A DNA stretch of 9,147 nucleotides from Ruminococcus sp. UBA7477. GTDB lineage: Bacteria; Bacillota; Clostridia; Oscillospirales; Ruminococcaceae. The stretch covers positions 25,948-35,094 of the forward strand of contig DLOT01000059.1 in assembly GCA_002479715.1 (NCBI GenBank), given 5' to 3'. The position numbers were made by a program, and so were the translations under genes. Of this stretch, positions 1 to 4,052 are shown one piece after another (the stretch's first letter is position 1; each line of letters opens with the position of its first letter). The notes beneath the pieces are model-generated. The model saw nothing but the letters and a program-made list of their open reading frames with translations, did no database searches and was not told the DNA's origin.

Positions 1-253
1 GATCCATGAAATAATAAAGATCGCCGTCGCTGTAGCAGTATTCCATATCCTTTCTCTCAACATATGCCGTCGGGAACTTGGCTGTCGGGTTGTAGGTCTT
101 TTCAACAACGGAGCCTGTAATAACGTTTCTTACCTTAGTTCTTACAAACGCTGCGCCTTTACCCGGCTTAACGTGCTGGAATTCGATAATCTGCATTACA
201 TTTCCGTCTTCCTCAAAAGTCATTCCGTTTCTGAAATCGCCGGCAGTAATCAT
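1..253 (-). CDS. efp: Translation elongation factor P, N-terminal part (gene runs off the left edge)
   Basis: EF-P binds between the ribosomal P and E sites and relieves stalling at consecutive prolines. The visible 84 residues begin MITAGDFRNGM and cover the N-terminal KOW-like domain and the start of the first OB domain. The loop V28-KPGKGAAF carries the tip lysine K32, the residue that is modified in EF-P proteins. The surrounding KPGKG context is the form seen in Bacillus-type EF-P rather than the arginine-tipped EarP type. The ATG at 253 is preceded by TTTGGAGGT about 8 nt upstream, a strong ribosome binding site. The gene lies downstream of an M24 aminopeptidase and aroQ, the same order as in Bacillus, which supports the call. 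It appears to have its own promoter in the 126-nt gap before it. The C-terminal half lies outside the window, so completeness cannot be judged. Confidence 0.97.
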   Translation of the reverse strand, partial: MITAGDFRNGMTFEEDGNVMQIIEFQHVKPGKGAAFVRTKVRNVITGSVVEKTYNPTAKFPTAYVERKDMEYCYSDGDLYYFMD

Positions 254-262
254 AAATTAATA

Positions 263-267
263 CCTCC
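263..267 (-). promoter_or_regulatory. Ribosome binding site of efp
   Basis: The minus strand reads GGAGG followed by TATTAATTT and the ATG at 253. This is a near-consensus Shine-Dalgarno sequence and fixes the efp start. Confidence 0.8.
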
Positions 268-273
268 AAATAA

Positions 274-288
274 TTATTGACACATCAT
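274..288 (-). other. Possible leader mini-ORF (MMCQ) upstream of efp
   Basis: Reading toward efp, the leader contains GGAGG, five bases, then ATG ATG TGT CAA TAA. This is a four-codon frame with a ribosome binding site as good as that of efp itself. Its stop codon lies about 20 nt before the efp start. The peptide contains no proline, so an obvious EF-P-dependent stalling motif is absent. It could regulate efp by translational coupling, or be chance in a purine-rich leader. Only the sequence pattern supports it. Confidence 0.3.
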
Positions 289-293
289 TGAAA

Positions 294-313
294 CCTCCGC
301 GTTACAAGCGCAG
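294..313 (-). promoter_or_regulatory. Small hairpin in the efp leader beside the mini-ORF ribosome binding site
   Basis: In the minus-strand RNA, CUGCG (309-313) can pair with CGCGG (297-301) around a 7-nt loop, including one G-U pair. The 3' arm shares bases with the GGAGG (294-298) in front of the MMCQ frame, so folding could partly mask it. The stem is only five pairs and its stability was not computed. Confidence 0.25.
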
Positions 314-322
314 AAATTCCCT

Positions 323-336
323 TACAATATATTGTA
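323..336. repeat. 14-bp perfect palindrome across the efp -10 element
   Basis: TACAATATATTGTA reads identically on both strands. It includes the whole -10 hexamer and extends to the predicted transcription start. A protein bound there would block the promoter, so it is a candidate operator. AT-rich palindromes of this size can arise by chance in intergenic DNA, and the cognate regulator is unknown. The core resembles the ATP-cone repressor NrdR box only loosely. Confidence 0.35.
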
Positions 337-359
337 CCTTATTTTATGATATTTTGCAA
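331..359 (-). promoter_or_regulatory. Putative sigma-A promoter for efp
   Basis: On the minus strand TTGCAA (354-359) is followed by exactly 17 nt and TACAAT (331-336), both close to the vegetative consensus TTGACA/TATAAT. Transcription would start near 324, giving an efp leader of about 70 nt. No terminator is visible between the aminopeptidase gene and this promoter, so efp may also be read through from upstream. A 14-bp palindrome overlaps the -10 element. Confidence 0.75.
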
Positions 360-379
360 GGGGTTTTAACTATTTTCTT

Positions 380-1450
380 TCATTTTGATAAAATAATCAG
401 CTGTTTTGGAGCGTGAGTGAGGTTGCGGCAGCCTTTTTTTGTGACATATGCCATATCCTCTATTCTCACTCCGAAAGCTCCTGGGAGATAAATTCCCGGC
501 TCGCAGGTTATGACCGCTCCCTCCGGGATTATTTGTTCGCTTTTGGGTCCGCCATAGGGTATTTCGTGTATCTCCATGCCCACTCCGTGACCAAGCGAAT
601 GCCCGAAAGCGTCGCCATAGCCGCTTTCTACTATGACATCTCTTGCAAGAGCATCGTATTGCTTTCCTGTGATACCAGCCCTTAGCCCGGCAAGAGCAGT
701 CTCCTGCGCATTTAAAACAATGTCGTAGACCCGCTTCATCTCGTCGCCGGCATTACCCACTGCAACTGTTCTGGTCATATCGCTGTGCCAGCCGTCTACA
801 ACAGCGCCGAAATCGAGCAAAACGAAGTCGCCGTTTTCAACCGTTTTGTCCGTCGGAACGCCGTGGGGCATAGAGGTGTTTGCCCCCGAAACCGCAATAG
901 TTTCAAACGAAAGGTCCTCCGCACCGTTTTTAAGCATAAAGTAGTCAAGCTCCAATGATATCTCCCGCTCGGTTCTGCCGACAGCAATGTACTCAAGCAT
1001 ATGCTCAAAGCCGGCTTCGGCAATTCTCTGCGCCTCGCATATTTTAGCGGTATCGCTCTCGGTCTTGACAGCGCGCTGCTTTGCTATGGCTTTACTCAGC
1101 GCTCCGTTTGAAACCACTTTGACCCGGAGCTTGCTTTCAAGCTCTCCAAGCTGAGCTACAGTAACGGTTTCCGCTTCGACGGCGCAGGTCTTGGCGCCGT
1201 GCTTGACGATCAGCGAATTGATCTGCTCATAAAGATTATCCTGCTCTATTACCTCACAGTCCTTAACAACTGCTCTTGCTTTTTCAATATAACGAAAGTC
1301 GATGATAAGATACGCCTTGTCCGCGAATGCAAGCACCGTTCCCGCAGACGATTTCATTCCCGTGTAGTAGCGACGATTTATGTCGCCGGTTATCAAAGCG
1401 CAGTCTGCAATATTTTCAAGCGCACGGCATAGCTTTTCAATCCTGCTCAT
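380..1450 (-). CDS. M24-family Xaa-Pro aminopeptidase-like metallopeptidase
   Basis: Cytosolic two-domain metalloenzyme of the aminopeptidase P/prolidase type, expected to remove N-terminal residues preceding proline from peptides. The 356-aa product has a creatinase-like N-terminal domain (about 3-130) and a pita-bread M24 domain (about 137-350). All five metal ligands are visible: D213 (LLDFGA), D224 (HSDMTRT), H288 (SLGHGVG), E317 (TCEPGIY) and E331 (VRIEDM). H196 and H295 are in the places expected for catalytic histidines. I chose ATG at 1450 because AAGGAG lies about 10 nt upstream; an in-frame TTG at 1456 is only 4 nt from it. The start lies inside the end of aroQ (14-nt overlap), so the two are probably translationally coupled. 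An aminopeptidase of this family sits between aroQ and efp in Bacillus as well. Whether it is a true aminopeptidase P or a prolidase (PepQ) is not decidable from sequence. Confidence 0.93.
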   Translation of the reverse strand: MSRIEKLCRALENIADCALITGDINRRYYTGMKSSAGTVLAFADKAYLIIDFRYIEKARAVVKDCEVIEQDNLYEQINSLIVKHGAKTCAVEAETVTVAQLGELESKLRVKVVSNGALSKAIAKQRAVKTESDTAKICEAQRIAEAGFEHMLEYIAVGRTEREISLELDYFMLKNGAEDLSFETIAVSGANTSMPHGVPTDKTVENGDFVLLDFGAVVDGWHSDMTRTVAVGNAGDEMKRVYDIVLNAQETALAGLRAGITGKQYDALARDVIVESGYGDAFGHSLGHGVGMEIHEIPYGGPKSEQIIPEGAVITCEPGIYLPGAFGVRIEDMAYVTKKGCRNLTHAPKQLIILSK

Positions 1451-1883
1451 TGTCAAAGATCTCCTTCAGTGCATCAACTCCCATCATATAGCTTCTCTTA
1501 CCGAAGCCGCAGATCTGCTTGCGGCAAACAGGCTCGATGACCGACAGATGACGAAACTCCTCTCTGGCATGGATATCGCTCATATGTACCTCTATCACGG
1601 GTATTTTTACAGCGGCGATCGCATCGCGAATCGCATAGCTGTAATGAGTATATGCGCCCGCATTTATAACCACTCCATCCTTGCACAGTCTTGCCTCATG
1701 AAGCTTATCTATGATCGCGCCCTCGTGGTTCGACTGAAATATCTCGCAGTCAAAGCCCAGCTCCGTGCAGTATTTTCCGATCTCTTCGTTTATGCTTTCA
1801 AATGTGTCCGTGCCGTAAACTCCCGGCTCTCTCTCTCCCAGAAGGTTGAGATTGGGGCCGTGAATGACCAAAATTTTTTTCAT
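1437..1883 (-). CDS. aroQ: Type II 3-dehydroquinate dehydratase
   Basis: Catalyses dehydration of 3-dehydroquinate to 3-dehydroshikimate, the third step of the shikimate pathway, as a cytosolic dodecamer. The 148-aa length is typical of the family. The N-terminal signature HGPNLNLLGEREP (8-20) is followed by the catalytic Y23, with R18 on the mobile lid loop. SNHEG (51-55), INAGAYTHYS (73-82; N74, H80) and the catalytic-site histidine H100 in VIEVHMSDIHAREEFR are all present. The ATG at 1883 is preceded by AAGGAG about 9 nt away. This ribosome binding site overlaps the TAA of the upstream channel gene, indicating a tight operon. The reading frame stays open upstream to about 2051, but that stretch is the channel gene read in another frame and is not part of AroQ. 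Confidence 0.97.
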   Translation of the reverse strand: MKKILVIHGPNLNLLGEREPGVYGTDTFESINEEIGKYCTELGFDCEIFQSNHEGAIIDKLHEARLCKDGVVINAGAYTHYSYAIRDAIAAVKIPVIEVHMSDIHAREEFRHLSVIEPVCRKQICGFGKRSYMMGVDALKEIFDNEQD

Positions 1884-1896
1884 ATTGCAAATCTCC

Positions 1897-2496
1897 TTAT
1901 ATTTCTCTCGGGCTGACTGTGTTAACAAGCCTGTGAAGAACGATCGAGCCGACTGAATTTCCCGCGATGCACACGGCAATAAACGCAGCAGTCCGAAGTG
2001 TGAACTGTCTTGCACATACAACATAGAACACATTAGCGATACAGTGTTCAAATCCCGAAAGAATGAATATCATGATAGGCAGAATTATTGTTATATAGTT
2101 CTTTGACCTGGCATAAAGCTCAACCGCCAGATAGATCATCACCCCGCACATCACGGCGTAAATAAACCAATGGGCAGCCGACTTGCCGACCTTTGCCTCC
2201 GATATGACCTTTGCGGCTTCGCTCTTTTCGTATGCCATCAGTCCCACAGCGGCAGCTCCGACAACATTGCTCAGGCACATTACGGCAAGCCGCGGAATAT
2301 CCGAAAGCTTGGCGATGTATCCTATCTTTCCCGTATAGAGATTTATCTTTAACGTGCAGATGGTGATAAGCCCGAAGGCAAAAAGCAATGTTGCTATGTA
2401 TTTGTTGTCGCAGGATATATATGCCCACCCTGCTGAGCCAATAAGAACTCCCGACAGAAACGAGCTTATTATATTTTCCAAAAGCTTAGATCTCAT
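1897..2496 (-). CDS. Compact formate/nitrite transporter (FNT) family channel
   Basis: Integral membrane protein of the FocA/NirC family, which form pentameric channels for small monovalent anions such as formate, nitrite or hydrosulfide. Six hydrophobic segments can be placed at roughly 10-28, 33-52, 68-89, 107-127, 134-158 and 167-190. The family hallmark SGFEHCIANVFY (147-158) contains the central pore histidine H151. INLYTG (51-56) sits where other members have the threonine-bearing loop, and AGNSVGS (178-184) matches the second half-helix motif. At 199 aa it is shorter than the usual 250-280, mainly through shortened loops before the last helix. ATG at 2496 has GGGGGA 7 nt upstream; an in-frame GTG at 2517 is less likely. 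It overlaps the preceding TIM-barrel gene by 11 nt and is followed 13 nt later by aroQ. Substrate is not predictable. Confidence 0.85.
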   Translation of the reverse strand: MRSKLLENIISSFLSGVLIGSAGWAYISCDNKYIATLLFAFGLITICTLKINLYTGKIGYIAKLSDIPRLAVMCLSNVVGAAAVGLMAYEKSEAAKVISEAKVGKSAAHWFIYAVMCGVMIYLAVELYARSKNYITIILPIMIFILSGFEHCIANVFYVVCARQFTLRTAAFIAVCIAGNSVGSIVLHRLVNTVSPREI

Positions 2497-3370
2497 TATG
2501 CATTCCCCCGTTGTCACCGACAGCCGAATAGCTTTGTTTCATGGCAAGCGCATCGACATCCTGCGTTCCCGCGCTCTCACAGATAAACACGGGGGTCAGA
2601 CCCTTCTTTGCAACGATCTCCATGAGAGGCTCATAATCCGGGCCGAAGCCTCCGTTCTCCGCAAATGTCAGATGACGCTTTTCGCCGCCGGGCGTGGTAA
2701 ACTCGATCTTTGAAAAATGACTGTGAAAGATCTTTGCTCTGTCCGCGCCTACCATGTTTTCGACCTCGTCGAGCATTTTTTCATACTCGACTTTACCCTT
2801 GATATATCCGAAATCACGGGCATTAAGATGGCCGAAATCTATGCAGGGCAAAAAACTGTCGTCAAGTCGTACAAGCTCCAGAACCTCGGTCAGAGTTCCC
2901 AGCTGATTGACCTTACCCATTGTTTCCGGACAAAAAACGATATGCCCGTATCTGGCATCAACAGCGGCTTTTCTCGCCCTGAGCAGCGTATCCTTTGCAA
3001 GCTCCAGAGCCTCGCTGCGTGACATCTTCGCGCAGGATCCCGAATGAATGACGATCCTTTCGGCGCCCATATTGCTTGCCGCCTCGCAGGACTGAAGAAT
3101 ATATCCGATGCTCTTATCGCGTTTTTCCTCCTCAACGCTTGAAAGCGATATGAAGTACGGAGCATGAAGCGACAGGTAAACGCCGTACTGCCCGGCTTTT
3201 TCCCTGAGCGCCATAGCCGTTTCCGCGCTGACATTAACTCCGCGTCCGCACTCATACTCATAGCAGTCAAGTCCCATTTCGCTCACATACTCGGGAGCAA
3301 AAAGCGTTGATCTGTATTTCTTTGAAAAAGCCTCGCTGTTTCCTCCAGGTCCGAAAAGCGCTCTATTCAT
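2486..3370 (-). CDS. Endonuclease IV-like (AP endonuclease family 2) TIM-barrel protein
   Basis: The 294-aa product resembles deoxyribonuclease IV (Nfo), a zinc-dependent endonuclease that cuts DNA at abasic sites. Most positions corresponding to the metal ligands are recognisable: H69 (LSLHAPY), H109 (VIHSG), E149 (CPETMGK), D178 and H181 (CIDFGHLNA), H216 (FHSHFSK) and E265 (ICESAG). In the segment that normally supplies an Asp-x-His pair the protein reads EKRH (230-233), so the histidine is kept but the aspartate is replaced by lysine. This suggests a divergent subfamily whose reaction may differ. The ATG at 3370 overlaps the stop of the upstream 79-aa gene by 8 nt and has GAGG six bases before it. 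Annotation as deoxyribonuclease IV is likely in databases; a sugar-phosphate isomerase-like activity of the same fold is the alternative. Confidence 0.8.
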   Translation of the reverse strand: MNRALFGPGGNSEAFSKKYRSTLFAPEYVSEMGLDCYEYECGRGVNVSAETAMALREKAGQYGVYLSLHAPYFISLSSVEEEKRDKSIGYILQSCEAASNMGAERIVIHSGSCAKMSRSEALELAKDTLLRARKAAVDARYGHIVFCPETMGKVNQLGTLTEVLELVRLDDSFLPCIDFGHLNARDFGYIKGKVEYEKMLDEVENMVGADRAKIFHSHFSKIEFTTPGGEKRHLTFAENGGFGPDYEPLMEIVAKKGLTPVFICESAGTQDVDALAMKQSYSAVGDNGGMHNEI

Positions 3371-3602
3371 AGTAGTCCTCATCCTTCTTGGTGAAAATTC
3401 CTCGCCGCTTTTTAGGTTGACTGTCATCATCCGACTTAGGCTCGATCTCAACAATGTGTCTCATATTGATATACTTTATGCTGCCGTCCTCGTCTATCTT
3501 GATCCAGCCGTCATAGATGTCAAGAATGGTGCAGTCGTAATAATTGTCAACGCACGTTATCTCGGCACTTTTACCGACGATCTCATTTGGCAAACCGTTC
3601 AT
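3363..3602 (-). CDS. Small uncharacterised protein, possibly LSm/SH3-like barrel with charged tail
   Basis: I do not recognise this 79-aa protein with certainty. Residues 1-55 alternate short hydrophobic strands (SAEITCVD, YDCTILDIYDGWIKIDE, SIKYINMRHIVEIEP), as in small beta-barrel folds of the LSm/SH3 kind found in short clostridial proteins of unknown function. Residues 56-79 are highly charged and probably disordered (a DDD run, a KKRR cluster, an acidic DEDYYE end). There is no signal peptide or membrane segment. The ATG at 3602 has an excellent GGAGGAG ribosome binding site 6 nt upstream. Upstream in-frame starts would run back through the rpsU terminator and were not used. It overlaps the endonuclease IV-like gene by 8 nt, so the two are likely co-translated. 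RNA or nucleic-acid binding is only a guess from the fold. Confidence 0.75.
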   Translation of the reverse strand: MNGLPNEIVGKSAEITCVDNYYDCTILDIYDGWIKIDEDGSIKYINMRHIVEIEPKSDDDSQPKKRRGIFTKKDEDYYE

Positions 3603-3630
3603 GCTGATCTCCTCCCATATTTTCATAAAA

Positions 3631-3658
3631 CAAAAAGCGGACACGTTTGCCCGCTTTT
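3631..3658 (-). terminator. Intrinsic terminator immediately after rpsU
   Basis: In minus-strand RNA, AAAAGCGGGCA (3648-3658) pairs with UGUCCGCUUUU (3633-3643) around the loop AACG: 11 pairs with one G-U. It is followed by a U-rich run (UUUUUGUUUU). It starts about 10 nt after the rpsU stop and ends about 30 nt before the next start codon on the same strand. Distal genes must therefore rely on readthrough or on a promoter I cannot see. Confidence 0.8.
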
Positions 3659-3667
3659 ATGTTCTTA

Positions 3668-3841
3668 TTAATACTTGCGCTTACGAGCGGCTTCAGACTT
3701 CTTCTTGCGCTTTACCGAAGGCTTTTCGTAGTGCTCTCTTTTACGAACCTCAGCGATAACACCATCTCTCGCGCAAGATCTCTTAAAGCGCTTGAGAGCC
3801 GTATCGAGGCTTTCATTTTTGCCGACTTTAATCTCTGCCAT
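3668..3841 (-). CDS. rpsU: 30S ribosomal protein S21 (bS21)
   Basis: A 57-aa basic protein of the small ribosomal subunit, located near the anti-Shine-Dalgarno end of 16S rRNA and involved in initiation. The sequence begins MAEIKVGKNESLDTALKRFKR, followed by CARDGVIAEVRKREHYEKPSVKRKKKSEAARKRKY. This matches S21 from start to finish and has the normal family length. The ATG at 3841 is preceded by GGGAGGGG with 7 nt spacing, a very strong ribosome binding site. It has its own consensus promoter and a long leader upstream, and a hairpin terminator directly downstream, so it can be expressed as a short monocistronic message. Confidence 0.97.
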   Translation of the reverse strand: MAEIKVGKNESLDTALKRFKRSCARDGVIAEVRKREHYEKPSVKRKKKSEAARKRKY

Positions 3842-3987
3842 GTCAAATCCCCTCCCTTTGCCACCGACTACAGAGGCTGACCTCGCACAGCAAAAGCAAC
3901 TGGTGATTAGTGAAGGAAAAAAACTCCGAGGACTTGCCTCTCCCTCTGCATTTCTTGCTTATGCCTATTTAACGAAATCAAGTTACA
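3842..3987 (-). promoter_or_regulatory. Long rpsU 5' leader, possible structured or autoregulatory RNA
   Basis: From the predicted transcription start near 3987 the leader runs about 145 nt before rpsU, far longer than translation needs. It contains two GAGG-loop-CCUC mini-hairpins (GAGGCAAGUCCUC and GAGGUCAGCCUC). A purine-rich block, GCAGAGGGAGAGGC (3936-3949), can pair through CAGAGG with the later CCUCUG. There is also a seven-U run (3917-3923), and a UCACC that can pair with GGUGG just before the ribosome binding site. These are mutually exclusive or long-range options typical of regulatory leaders, but no known riboswitch, T-box or named ribosomal-leader motif was recognised. Autoregulation by S21 is a hypothesis. 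Confidence 0.4.
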
Positions 3988-3993
3988 AAGGTT

Positions 3994-4022
3994 ATTATAC
4001 AACACTTAGGGCATTTTGTCAA
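3994..4022 (-). promoter_or_regulatory. Perfect-consensus sigma-A promoter for rpsU
   Basis: The minus strand has TTGACA (4017-4022), exactly 17 nt, and TATAAT (3994-3999): an exact match to the vegetative consensus. The stretch directly upstream (AAAAAACAAAAATAATTT) is A/T-rich like an UP element. This fits strong, growth-linked expression of a ribosomal protein gene. It lies in the leuS-rpsU gap, 31 nt after the leuS stop codon. Confidence 0.92.
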
Positions 4023-4025
4023 TAG

Positions 4026-4037
4026 ATTTCGCGAAAT
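4026..4037. repeat. 12-bp palindrome upstream of the rpsU -35 box
   Basis: ATTTCGCGAAAT is a perfect inverted repeat ending 3 nt before the -35 hexamer. It is not followed by a T-run in the leuS direction, so it is unlikely to terminate leuS. It could be a regulator binding site next to the promoter. The regulator is not identified. Confidence 0.35.
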
Positions 4038-4052
4038 TATTTTTGTTTTTTG

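Noticed and set aside
413..685. Plus-strand open frame of 90 codons over the aminopeptidase gene
   Set aside because: It is antisense to strongly conserved M24 motifs, has no recognisable product and no convincing ribosome binding site.
1380..1916. Plus-strand open frame of 178 codons over aroQ
   Set aside because: Antisense to the full, motif-complete AroQ; the translation resembles no family.
1884..2051. N-terminal extension of AroQ
   Set aside because: The extra stretch is the end of the FNT gene in another frame; the internal ATG at 1883 has a good ribosome binding site and gives the family length.
3603..3644. Upstream starts for the 79-aa protein
   Set aside because: They fall in or next to the rpsU terminator and lack a ribosome binding site, unlike ATG at 3602.
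3917..3945. Transcription attenuator (hairpin plus U7) in the rpsU leader
   Set aside because: The only stem before the U-run is four pairs and is separated from it by GGAG; too weak to claim as a terminator.
4025..4052. Intrinsic terminator for leuS at the ATTTCGCGAAAT palindrome
   Set aside because: The palindrome has no workable loop and is not followed by a U-run on the minus strand.
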